Shown piece after piece: positions 1-5,934 of a stretch of 7,180 bases of DNA. Source of the DNA: Anaerovibrio sp. (GTDB lineage: Bacteria; Bacillota; Negativicutes; Selenomonadales; Selenomonadaceae). The notes beneath the pieces are model-generated. The model was given only the letters and a program-made list of their open reading frames with translations, was not told the DNA's origin and searched no databases. The stretch spans positions 1-7,180 of the forward strand of contig JAEDOE010000053.1 of NCBI GenBank assembly GCA_016302095.1, in the 5' to 3' direction. Both the position numbers and the translations under genes were made by a program. Numbering within the stretch: position 1 is the first letter of the stretch; each line of letters starts with the position of its first letter.

Positions 1-694
1 ATTTTTTCTTCTGCCCATAGTAGGCATCCGGCCCGTGCTTCCGCAGAAAATGCTTGTCCAAAAGCACCTGCGGCATAGGCTCCCTGCTACCTGTCAAAAG
101 CTGGGTATGGAAAGCCATCATGGCCACCTCCTCCAGCACTACGGCATTGTGCACCGCATTGAAGGGGTCCGTCCCCCAGGTAAAAGGCCCGTGGTTCTTC
201 ACCAGCACCGCCGGCATATGGTCAGGATTAATCTGCCGGAAGGTCTCGGCTATAACCACGCCGGTTTCATATTCATAAGCACCCTTGATTTCCTCTGAAG
301 TCATATCCCGGGTGCAGGGAATTTCCCCATAAAAGTAATCCGCCTGAGTGGTGCCGTATGCCCTGATGCCCTGTCCTGCCTGGGCAAAGGTAGTCGCCCA
401 GCGGGAATGGGTATGCACCACGCCGCCGATATTGGGAAATTCCCGGTAAAGCACGCGGTGGGTTTCCGTATCCGAGGACGGGTTCAGCTCCCCCTCCACC
501 TTGTTGCCATCCAGGTCAACAACCACCATGTCCTCCGGCTTCATCACATCATATTCCACACCTGAAGGCTTGATAACAAACAGTCCTGAGTTCCTGTCAA
601 TACCGGAAACATTGCCCCAGGTAAAGGTAATCAGCCCATGCTTTGGCAGGAGCATATTTGCCTCATACACCTTCTGCTTCAAATCCTCTAACAC
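1..694 (-). CDS. araD: L-ribulose-5-phosphate 4-epimerase AraD, cut by the window edge at its last codon
   Basis: Class II aldolase/epimerase-family enzyme of the cytoplasm that converts L-ribulose-5-phosphate to D-xylulose-5-phosphate, the last step of L-arabinose breakdown before the pentose phosphate pathway. I translated it by hand from a GTG start at 694; 231 codons fit and base 1 is a T, so the stop probably follows at once. E. coli AraD is also 231 residues. The start LEDLKQKV closely matches E. coli (LEDLKRQV). Zinc-ligand histidines are H94 and H96 in HTHS and H168 in NHGPF; D75, D119 and Y226 in AYYGQ sit where the E. coli active-site residues lie. Motifs TWGNVS, KPSG and PSSDT are intact. 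It lies 19 bases after the yjfF-like stop, so it is read in the transport operon. UlaF and SgbE are close relatives with the same reaction; the N terminus favours AraD. Confidence 0.93.
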   Translation of the reverse strand, partial: MLEDLKQKVYEANMLLPKHGLITFTWGNVSGIDRNSGLFVIKPSGVEYDVMKPEDMVVVDLDGNKVEGELNPSSDTETHRVLYREFPNIGGVVHTHSRWATTFAQAGQGIRAYGTTQADYFYGEIPCTRDMTSEEIKGAYEYETGVVIAETFRQINPDHMPAVLVKNHGPFTWGTDPFNAVHNAVVLEEVAMMAFHTQLLTGSREPMPQVLLDKHFLRKHGPDAYYGQKKK

Positions 695-700
695 TTTTAT

Positions 701-708
701 TCCCCCTT
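701..708 (-). promoter_or_regulatory. Ribosome binding site that fixes the GTG start of araD
   Basis: On the minus strand the bases AAGGGGGA end seven bases (AATAAAA, counting the site's final A) before the GTG at 694. There is no ATG nearby in frame before residue 14, and the GTG start gives the N terminus expected for AraD, so GTG is the likely start codon. Confidence 0.75.
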
Positions 709-713
709 GCCCG

Positions 714-1721
714 TCAGCTGTTTTCTTCCAATGAGCTCTGAGCTGTCAGCTTGCTCTTGTGCTCGGTAATAAACGCCTGCATGATGATAAATACGCAAAG
801 CAGGGCACCAACCACAATCTTTGTCCACCAGGCGGACAGAGTTCCCTGAAAGCTGATAAAGGTCAGGATAACGCCCTGAATCAGCACACCGAACAAAGCT
901 CCCGGAATGAAGCCAACGCCGCCGGTCAAAAGAGTGCCGCCAATAACGGTGGAAGCAATAGCATCCATTTCCATGCCCATGCCGTGCAGATTATAGCCTG
1001 TCAGCATCATCAGGGCATAAGCAATGCCACCCAGGGAGGAACAGAAGCCGCTGATGGTATAAACGCTTACCTTGGTGCGGAACACAGGCAATCCCATCAG
1101 GGAAGCCGAGGACTCGCTGCCGCCCAAAGCGTAGATATTGCGGCCAAATCTTGTGAACCCCAGCACCACTGCTGCTACAATAAGGGTAGCAAGGGCAATC
1201 AGCACCCCCATGGACACGAAGCCAGGACCCACCGGCAGGCGGAAATCCGCCATAGCCACAAAAACAGGATTGGTAATATTGATTGTCTCCCGGGAAATCA
1301 CTGCCGTCATACCGCGGCAGAACAGCATGCCTGCCAAAGTGATGATGAAGGGCTGCAAATCAAACTTGGCGATGATGTAGCCCTGCAAGGCTCCGAACAA
1401 GGTTCCCATCAACAGCACGATGAAAATCGCTGCAAAGACAGGAATGCCGGTATTTGCCAGAATCCACGCCAGCACCATGCAGGTCAGTGCCAGTACCGCA
1501 CCTACTGACAGGTCAATGCCGCCAATCAGCAGGGTAAAGGTTATACCCACAGTCACAATAATCAATGCCGCATTATCAATAAAGAGATTGAGGAAAACCT
1601 GCGGCTTCATAAAGCCCTTGTACATGGCTATACCTGCTCCGTACAGCACGGCAAACAGGATAACAGTCACAAAGAAGGAAAAATACTTGGATGCGATTAT
1701 CTCGCCTAGCTTCTTATTCAT
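714..1721 (-). CDS. yjfF: CUT2-family sugar ABC transporter permease, YjfF-like (second permease)
   Basis: Inner-membrane subunit that forms the sugar channel together with the YtfT-like permease. The 335-residue protein begins [10 protein letters not shown]. coli YjfF has 331. It is hydrophobic throughout with many membrane segments, as in the BPD_transp_2 (RbsC/AraH) family. Typical motifs are GGIDLSVGA (about 67-75), ITLAGM (127-132), [11 protein letters not shown] (191-201), [18 protein letters not shown] (251-268) and [10 protein letters not shown] (293-302). The last two closely resemble E. coli YjfF. I chose the ATG at 1721 because it overlaps the stop of the preceding gene as ATGA and has a GGCGGTG site upstream. 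A longer reading from 1778 only adds residues encoded by the ytfT-like 3' end. The tail [13 protein letters not shown] is polar and probably cytoplasmic. Confidence 0.93.
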   Translation of the reverse strand: MNKKLGEIIASKYFSFFVTVILFAVLYGAGIAMYKGFMKPQVFLNLFIDNAALIIVTVGITFTLLIGGIDLSVGAVLALTCMVLAWILANTGIPVFAAIFIVLLMGTLFGALQGYIIAKFDLQPFIITLAGMLFCRGMTAVISRETINITNPVFVAMADFRLPVGPGFVSMGVLIALATLIVAAVVLGFTRFGRNIYALGGSESSASLMGLPVFRTKVSVYTISGFCSSLGGIAYALMMLTGYNLHGMGMEMDAIASTVIGGTLLTGGVGFIPGALFGVLIQGVILTFISFQGTLSAWWTKIVVGALLCVFIIMQAFITEHKSKLTAQSSLEENS

Positions 1722-2776
1722 GCCTTGTTCACCGCCTTTGCACCAGCTGCCGCAGCACCATTGCCACGGTTCTTCCACTTTTCAAACAAATCCCTTGCCT
1801 TTCTGGACTGAATCAGGCAGATGGCAATAACGGCAACCGCCTTTACCACCGGCAGCTGGTCAGCAGATACGCCCAGAGCGTAAAGGGTAGTCGTCAATGT
1901 CTGGATAGTAATGGCACCAATAACGGAGCCGCCCAGATAAAACTTGCCGCCGGAAAGCAGCGTACCGCCCAGTGCTACTGCCAGAATAGCATCCATCTCC
2001 ATGTTCAGTCCGGCATTGTTGGCATCAGCCGCCCTAATAAGGGAGCTTTCAATCAGCCCGGTAACACCTGCGCAGAAGCCGGAAAAGGCATACACCAGAA
2101 ACAGCACCATGGTTACGTTGATGCCCACATACTTGGCAGCCGTAGGGTTGATACCTACCGACTGGATGAACAGCCCGATGCTGGTCTTCTTCATGACAAT
2201 TGCCACGAATACCACCATAGCCAGGGCGATAAACACATTGGTCGGCAACGGCATACCCGGAATAACCCCGGCAATCGAAGCAAAAGGCTTGTAATAAACA
2301 GTAATAATCTGACCCTCAGTTAAAAGCTGGGCAACACCCCTGCCGGCAGTCATCAAAATCAGGGTTGCCACTACCGCCTGGATTTTAAACTTGGCTACCA
2401 GCAAGCCGTTCCAAAGGCCGCAGAGGATACCAATCCCCACAGAGGCAAGCATTGCCAGCAGCATCGGGGTTTCCGCCACGCCATCGCCACGGCCGCCAAT
2501 CAGAGTGCAGACCACAGCGGCGGAGATAGCTACCACAGCACCTACGGAAATATCAATGCCGCTGGTGGCAATAACCAGAGTCATGCCCAGGGAAAGGATA
2601 ACCAAAGAGCTGGAACGGGTAAGAATATCAATCACTCTGCCAAACAGCCTGCCGTCCTCCGTCACCTGAATGTCAAAGAACCCCTCTACGAAAATACCAT
2701 TGAAAACCAGCAGGACTGCCAGGGCAACCACCGGCAAAAACAATGAGCTGGATGTAAAATTCTTTAGCTTTTCCAT
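1718..2776 (-). CDS. ytfT: CUT2-family sugar ABC transporter permease, YtfT-like (first permease)
   Basis: Inner-membrane permease subunit, 352 residues against 341 for E. coli YtfT. It would pair with the YjfF-like permease to form a heterodimeric pore driven by the YtfR-like ATPase. Signatures in order: DGRLFGRVIDIL (about 41-52), GMTLVIATSGIDISVGA (64-80), LWNGLLVAKFKIQ (121-133), AGRGVAQLLTEGQI (144-157), VGINPTAAKYVGI (207-219), ADANNAGL (250-257) and EMDAILAVALGGTLLSGG (260-277). These match YtfT better than YjfF or RbsC. Its ATG shares one base with the stop of the ATPase gene (TAATG) and is preceded by a GGAGGTGATA site at 2790-2781. The end is extended by an alanine-, glycine- and lysine-rich tail with no counterpart that I recall in E. 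coli. Translation is probably coupled to both neighbours. Confidence 0.93.
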   Translation of the reverse strand: MEKLKNFTSSSLFLPVVALAVLLVFNGIFVEGFFDIQVTEDGRLFGRVIDILTRSSSLVILSLGMTLVIATSGIDISVGAVVAISAAVVCTLIGGRGDGVAETPMLLAMLASVGIGILCGLWNGLLVAKFKIQAVVATLILMTAGRGVAQLLTEGQIITVYYKPFASIAGVIPGMPLPTNVFIALAMVVFVAIVMKKTSIGLFIQSVGINPTAAKYVGINVTMVLFLVYAFSGFCAGVTGLIESSLIRAADANNAGLNMEMDAILAVALGGTLLSGGKFYLGGSVIGAITIQTLTTTLYALGVSADQLPVVKAVAVIAICLIQSRKARDLFEKWKNRGNGAAAAGAKAVNKA

Positions 2777-4284
2777 TAGTTATCACCTCCGGCAATAGCC
2801 TGCATAACACCGTCGGAGCTTACCTGCTCCCCTGTCAGCTCCGCCACCTTCCTGCGGTCCCGCATTACAATCAGCTTGGAGCAGGTACGCACCATCTCGT
2901 CCATTTCGCTGGAAATAAATGCCACGGACATGCCCTCTGTCTTTGCCAGCTCCACTGCCATCTTCTGGATTTCCGTCTTGGTGCCCACATCTATGCCGCG
3001 AGTAGGCTCGTCCAGAATGAGGAACTGTGGATGGGTGGCAAGCCAGCGGGCGATAATTACCTTTTGCTGGTTGCCGCCGGAAAGATTCTTGATCAGCTGG
3101 TCACGGTCAGACACCTTGATGCGCAGCTTTTCAATAAACTGGTCCGCCAGCTTCACCTGCTCGCTGTAAGGAATATGCGTAAACATGCCGTCCATTGCCT
3201 GCAATGCCAGGATGATGTTCTCCCGTACCGTCAAATCACCGATAATGCCTGCCAGCTTTCTATCCTCCGGGCAGAAAGCAATCCCGTCCTTCATGGCAGC
3301 CATAGGATTTGCCAGCTTTTCAGCCTTGCCGTTTATTTTCAGCTGACCGCCTGTTACATCCTTCAAGCCAAAGAGCATTTCCGCTGTCTCCGTGCGTCCG
3401 GAGCCAAGGAGACCGGCAAAGCCGATAACCTCGCCCTTGTGGATTTGCAGTGAAACATCCTTTATCTGCCCGATGCTGGCAGCGTGGTCAGTCTCAATAA
3501 ATACTTCCTCTGACGGAACACTCTTTTCCGCCATCTTATCCATATCCTTAACGTCATTCAGGTCCTTGCCGACCATCCTGGCGATGAGTTCAAGCCTTGG
3601 CAGCTTTGCCACCTCATAGGAGCCTACCAGCTCGCCATTGCGCAAAATGGTGATATGGTCGCAAAGCTCATAAATCTGCTCTAAGAAATGAGAAATAAAG
3701 ATAATGCCCATGCCCTGCTTTTGGAGCTGCCGTACAATCTTAAACAATCTGGCTGTCTCGCCTTCATTCAGGGATGAGGTTGGCTCATCCAGAATGAGAA
3801 TTTTGGCATCTACATCCACAGCTCTGGCGATAGCCACCATCTGCTGGATTGCCACCGGGTAATTGTCCAATGTCTTGTTTACATCGATATCCACATCAAG
3901 CTTCTGCAAAAGCTCTACAGACCTTCTGTTGACTTCCTTCCAGTCAATGAAGCCAAACCTGCGCGGCTCCCTGCCAATAAAAATGTTCTCTGCCACAGTC
4001 AGGTTAGGACAGAGATTGACCTCCTGATATACGGTGGAAATGCCCTCCTCCTGCGCCTCCTTCGGAGTCTTCGGGGAAATTTCCCTGCCGTTCAGGCGGA
4101 TTGTGCCCCCGTCCTTCGGATATACACCTGTCAGCACCTTGACCAAGGTTGATTTGCCTGCACCATTTTCTCCCATCAGTGAATGAATTTCACCTGCATG
4201 AAGGGTAAAATCAACATTTGACAAGGCCCTGACACCTGGAAATACTTTGTCAATATTCCGCATTTCCAACAATGCTGCTGCCAT
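2776..4284 (-). CDS. ytfR: Sugar ABC transporter ATP-binding protein with two nucleotide-binding domains, YtfR-like
   Basis: Cytoplasmic ATPase that powers sugar import, 502 residues against 500 for E. coli YtfR. Domain 1 (about 5-245) has Walker A GENGAGKS (38-45), Q-loop Q87, a divergent signature YPVAIQQ (142-148), Walker B ILILDEPTSSL (162-172) and switch H199. Domain 2 (about 260-500) has a Walker A remnant GLLGSGRTE (291-299) without the usual lysine, a full signature LSGGNQQK (401-408) and Walker B FLILDEPTRGID (421-432). A degenerate second Walker A and first signature are normal for the RbsA/AraG/MglA/YtfR class, so this is not damage. The start at 4284 is set by a strong Shine-Dalgarno site and by homology beginning at residue 5; reading from 4368 would include the upstream hairpin. 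It follows the binding-protein gene after 135 bases with hairpins, and overlaps ytfT by one base. Confidence 0.95.
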   Translation of the reverse strand: MAAALLEMRNIDKVFPGVRALSNVDFTLHAGEIHSLMGENGAGKSTLVKVLTGVYPKDGGTIRLNGREISPKTPKEAQEEGISTVYQEVNLCPNLTVAENIFIGREPRRFGFIDWKEVNRRSVELLQKLDVDIDVNKTLDNYPVAIQQMVAIARAVDVDAKILILDEPTSSLNEGETARLFKIVRQLQKQGMGIIFISHFLEQIYELCDHITILRNGELVGSYEVAKLPRLELIARMVGKDLNDVKDMDKMAEKSVPSEEVFIETDHAASIGQIKDVSLQIHKGEVIGFAGLLGSGRTETAEMLFGLKDVTGGQLKINGKAEKLANPMAAMKDGIAFCPEDRKLAGIIGDLTVRENIILALQAMDGMFTHIPYSEQVKLADQFIEKLRIKVSDRDQLIKNLSGGNQQKVIIARWLATHPQFLILDEPTRGIDVGTKTEIQKMAVELAKTEGMSVAFISSEMDEMVRTCSKLIVMRDRRKVAELTGEQVSSDGVMQAIAGGDN

Positions 4285-4290
4285 AAAAAT

Positions 4291-4298
4291 CCTCCCCC
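4291..4298 (-). promoter_or_regulatory. Ribosome binding site that fixes the ytfR-like start
   Basis: GGGGGAGG on the minus strand, followed by ATTTTT and the ATG at 4284, gives a six-base spacing. It rules out the longer reading from 4368, which would also start inside the terminator-like hairpin. Confidence 0.8.
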
Positions 4299-4326
4299 TT
4301 ACAAAAACATGCCTATTCCCGGGTAT

Positions 4327-4363
4327 AAAAAACCACGCCCAGACCCTGAGAGCCGGGGCGCGG
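4327..4363 (-). terminator. Terminator-like hairpin between binding protein and ATPase genes (likely partial terminator)
   Basis: Minus-strand arms CCGCGCCC (4363-4356) and GGGCGTGG (4340-4333) form eight pairs, one of them G-U, around a 15-base loop, and are followed directly by six T (4332-4327). G-U pairs between the two G before the stem and the first T could lengthen it. This is the form of an intrinsic terminator. As the ATPase and permease genes lie beyond it, I infer partial termination that keeps the binding protein in excess. The fairly large loop makes the strength uncertain. Confidence 0.6.
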
Positions 4364-4375
4364 CCCATTCCTGCC

Positions 4376-4395
4376 CTTTCAGCCTGCGCTGAAAG
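4376..4395 (-). other. Perfect stem-loop just after the binding-protein gene
   Basis: CTTTCAGC and GCTGAAAG form a perfect 8-base-pair stem with a 4-base loop, starting 24 bases after the ytfQ-like stop. No T run follows, so it is not a terminator by itself. A likely role is to block 3' exonucleases and stabilise the binding-protein message after processing or termination at the next hairpin. That role is inferred from position. Confidence 0.6.
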
Positions 4396-4419
4396 CTATT
4401 TTATGCAGTTTATACAGTA

Positions 4420-5424
4420 TCAGTATTTGCGGGATGGCAGAGTAGCCTCAGCAACCTCAGCCGGGAAAACGCCTTCCTCTACATATACAATCTTGTCAAC
4501 CTTCTCGCCGGCAAGAACCTTCTTGGCAGTCTCCATCAGAAGCTCGCCCTGCAAAGGATTACACTCAACGGTGCAGTTGGTTTTGCCCTCAATCATAGCC
4601 TGGAAAATACCCTTTACGCCATCGAAGGAAAGAATGGTGATATCCTTGCCAGGCTTCAGGCCTGCAGCCTCAATAGCCTGTACAGCACCCAGAGCCATAT
4701 CGTCATTCTGAGCTACCAGGATATCAATCTTGTTGCCATAGGACTTCAGGAAGGACTCCATAACCTCCTGGCCCTTCTGACGGGTGAACTCGCCGGTCTG
4801 GGAAGCCAGGATGTTGAACTTATCCTTGTCAGGGGAAACTGCCATTGCATCGTTAAAGCCCTTGGTACGGCCCAGAGCTGCGGTAGAGCCTACAGTGCCC
4901 TCCAATACAACGATATTCAGCTGCTGACCGCCATCACGAGGCTTAAGCTGCTTCTCGTTGGCATACTTTGCCAGCCACTCAAAACCCTTTTCACCCTCGG
5001 TAATCATGTTGGTACCGATTTTTGCCACATACAGGGAATCATCCTCTACCTTCAGGTCACGGTCAACGATGATTACAGGAATCTTGGCATCCTTTGCCTC
5101 TTTCAGAACGGTATCCCAGCCAGTCTCAACGATTGGCACGAAGGCAATAACGTCAACGCCCTGAGCAATGAAGGAGCGGATAGCCTTAATCTGATTTTCC
5201 TGCTTCTGCTGGGCATCAGAGAACTGCAGGTCAATACCTGCTGCCTTGGCTGCTTCCTTTACTGACTCGGTGTTGGCAGTACGCCACTCAGACTCGGCAC
5301 CAATCTGGGAAAATCCCATAGTAATCTTCTTGTCACCATCAGCCTTCTTTTCATCACCGCCACCGCAGCCTACAGCCAGCAGTAGCATCATCATAGAGAT
5401 AACCAACGCTATTATCTTCTTCAT
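4420..5424 (-). CDS. ytfQ: Sugar-binding lipoprotein of an ABC transporter, YtfQ-like
   Basis: Extracytoplasmic receptor that captures the sugar and delivers it to the permeases; 334 residues. The N terminus is a lipoprotein signal: MKK, a hydrophobic stretch, and a lipobox LAVGC with Cys20 as the lipid site, followed by a polar Gly/Asp/Lys linker to about residue 33. E. coli YtfQ (318) instead has a cleaved signal peptide. The mature part is a periplasmic-binding-protein type I fold with strong YtfQ hallmarks: GFSQIGAESEWR (37-48), QQKQENQIKAIRSF (72-85), TGWDTVLKEAKDA (100-112), VDRD (119-122), LEGTVGS, GEFTRQKGQEVMESF and NDDMALGAVQAIEAAGLKPGKDI. The start ATG has an AGGAGAGG site upstream. 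It is the first gene of the operon. The family binds galactofuranose in E. coli, but linkage to araD points to arabinose here; sequence alone does not settle the ligand. Confidence 0.93.
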   Translation of the reverse strand: MKKIIALVISMMMLLLAVGCGGGDEKKADGDKKITMGFSQIGAESEWRTANTESVKEAAKAAGIDLQFSDAQQKQENQIKAIRSFIAQGVDVIAFVPIVETGWDTVLKEAKDAKIPVIIVDRDLKVEDDSLYVAKIGTNMITEGEKGFEWLAKYANEKQLKPRDGGQQLNIVVLEGTVGSTAALGRTKGFNDAMAVSPDKDKFNILASQTGEFTRQKGQEVMESFLKSYGNKIDILVAQNDDMALGAVQAIEAAGLKPGKDITILSFDGVKGIFQAMIEGKTNCTVECNPLQGELLMETAKKVLAGEKVDKIVYVEEGVFPAEVAEATLPSRKY

Positions 5425-5472
5425 TAAAAACCTCTCCTTTTCACTAAGCGTCTTTCACACAACCCTCATGTC

Positions 5473-5495
5473 ATCCGCCATCCCCTATGGCGGAT
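5473..5495 (-). promoter_or_regulatory. Strong hairpin in the operon leader
   Basis: ATCCGCCAT and ATGGCGGAT form a perfect 9-base-pair stem with a 5-base loop, about 50 to 70 bases before the ytfQ-like start and within the predicted transcript. No T run follows, so it is not a terminator. It could shape translation or message stability, or as DNA act as an operator downstream of the promoter. A possible short peptide gene ends inside its loop. Confidence 0.55.
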
Positions 5496-5508
5496 AAATT
5501 TCCTTCAT
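5485..5508 (-). CDS. Possible 7-codon leader peptide MKEIYPP
   Basis: In the leader upstream of the binding-protein gene, an AAAGAGGAGG site (5520-5511) lies directly before ATG at 5508, which opens seven codons, MKEIYPP, and a TAG stop. The final Pro-Pro before a stop is a context known to slow ribosomes, and the stop lies in the loop of the 5473-5495 hairpin, whose first arm encodes the last three residues. Against it: the spacing from GGAGG is only two bases, although it is five from the upstream GAGG. The same frame is open back to an ATG at 5574 without a clear ribosome site. I recognise no homologue, and chance is a real alternative. Confidence 0.25.
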   Translation of the reverse strand: MKEIYPP

Positions 5509-5645
5509 ACCCTCCTCTTTTTTTAATCCGCACCCCTGATACGAAAGCCCCCTTGCTGCCTCCTGTCCGGTCATGCATAAAGAAAAAGATTCTGAAAATA
5601 CACCATTTTTTTAGTATTTCCTCACCTCACATCTTCGTTATCTGT

Positions 5646-5674
5646 ATAATACTCCATTTTAAATAGCTTGTCAA
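5646..5674 (-). promoter_or_regulatory. Sigma-70-type promoter of the transport-araD operon
   Basis: Minus strand: -35 TTGACA (5674-5669, full consensus), a 17-base spacer and -10 TATTAT (5651-5646, five of six). The start of transcription would be near 5639, giving a leader of about 215 bases. This is the best promoter match upstream of the operon. A consensus promoter of this strength is usually held under a repressor, though the nearest palindromes lie upstream of the -35. Confidence 0.78.
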
Positions 5675-5682
5675 TAACTTTT

Positions 5683-5696
5683 TGTGTCCGTGCACA
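5683..5696. promoter_or_regulatory. Operator-like palindrome B, next to the operon promoter
   Basis: TGTGTCCGTGCACA reads TGTG, six bases with a central CG, then CACA, in a T-rich setting. Its centre is about 50 bases before the predicted operon transcription start, just upstream of the -35. The shared right half CGTGCACA also occurs in palindrome A, 44 bases away. The form recalls the T-rich palindromes with a central CG bound by AraR in Bacillus, but the regulator is not in the window. Confidence 0.45.
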
Positions 5697-5721
5697 TTTT
5701 ATTTTTGTAAGATTTTGAACA

Positions 5722-5745
5722 AAACTGTGCCATCGTGCACAGTTT
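5722..5745. promoter_or_regulatory. Operator-like palindrome A
   Basis: AAACTGTGC, six bases, then GCACAGTTT: a perfect inverted repeat of nine bases per arm. The core TGTG-N8-CACA has the geometry of CRP/FNR-family sites, and its centre is about 94 bases before the operon start, near a helical phase used by class I activators. Alternatively it forms a pair with palindrome B for one arabinose regulator. Both readings are inference. Confidence 0.5.
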
Positions 5746-5762
5746 GCTGGAAGCCCTTTTTC

Positions 5763-5828
5763 CATGCTATATCAGGTGAAAATGGCATGCAGACCTTCCT
5801 ACCGGTATCAGGGGATTTTCATAGCATG
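5763..5828. repeat. Interrupted inverted repeat in the control region
   Basis: CATGCTAT at 5763-5770 pairs with ATAGCATG at 5821-5828, and GAAAAT (5778-5783) with ATTTTC (5815-5820). The left side carries seven extra bases, and 31 bases lie between the arms. It may be a structure or simply spaced half-sites for a DNA-binding protein. Confidence 0.4.
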
Positions 5829-5832
5829 AAAA
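5816..5832. promoter_or_regulatory. Palindrome upstream of the galM promoter
   Basis: TTTTCATAGCATGAAAA has two perfect 7-base arms around AGC. It ends 24 bases before the galM -35, with its centre about 69 bases before the predicted start. The half-site TTTTCA or its complement recurs at 5777-5782 and 5842-5847, which suggests a protein binding array controlling galM and perhaps the operon. Confidence 0.45.
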
Positions 5833-5856
5833 CCATTTCAGTTTTCACTATTTTTT

Positions 5857-5886
5857 TTGACTACCCTGCCTTCCCCGTGGTATAGT
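5857..5886 (+). promoter_or_regulatory. Sigma-70-type promoter of galM
   Basis: -35 TTGACT (5857-5862), an 18-base spacer and -10 TATAGT (5881-5886), each five of six to consensus. A run of eight T leads into the -35. The start near 5893 gives a leader of about 42 bases with an AGAGGGG site (5921-5927) seven bases before the ATG. Confidence 0.75.
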
Positions 5887-5934
5887 CAGAGTAGGAGATT
5901 TTTTCGACATTAAAGGCAAAAGAGGGGATTCTTT

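Larger units (their letters stand above)
5425..5934. other. Divergent intergenic control region of 510 bases
   Basis: It contains the operon leader with its hairpin (5425 to about 5640), the operon promoter, palindromes B and A, an interrupted inverted repeat, a palindrome before galM, and the galM promoter. I found no convincing protein gene other than the doubtful leader peptides, and no known riboswitch or tRNA fold by eye. Confidence 0.8.

Noticed and set aside
759..1508. Plus-strand open frame of 249 codons
   Set aside because: It lies wholly antisense to the well-supported yjfF-like permease, has a composition rich in His, Gln, Asn and Gly unlike a normal protein, and shows no family motif.
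1691..2323. Plus-strand open frame of 210 codons
   Set aside because: Antisense shadow of the ytfT-like permease, no recognisable domain.
2776..4284. Loss of the Walker A lysine in the second ATPase domain as a sign of decay
   Set aside because: The same change is normal in RbsA/AraG/MglA/YtfR-type double ATPases; the rest of the protein is intact.
4285..4368. Longer N terminus for the ytfR-like ATPase
   Set aside because: It would include the terminator-like hairpin, adds 28 residues absent from the family, and the strong ribosome site points to 4284.
5425..5640. Riboswitch in the operon leader
   Set aside because: Apart from one simple hairpin I could not recognise the conserved core of any riboswitch class that I know.
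5645..5650. Perfect TATAAT on the plus strand as a further promoter
   Set aside because: No -35 match lies at a suitable distance upstream; the same bases are explained by the minus-strand -10 of the operon promoter.
5682..5885. Plus-strand open frame of 67 codons in the control region
   Set aside because: It runs across operator-like palindromes and the galM promoter, has no good ribosome site, and its Cys/Phe-rich product looks like chance.
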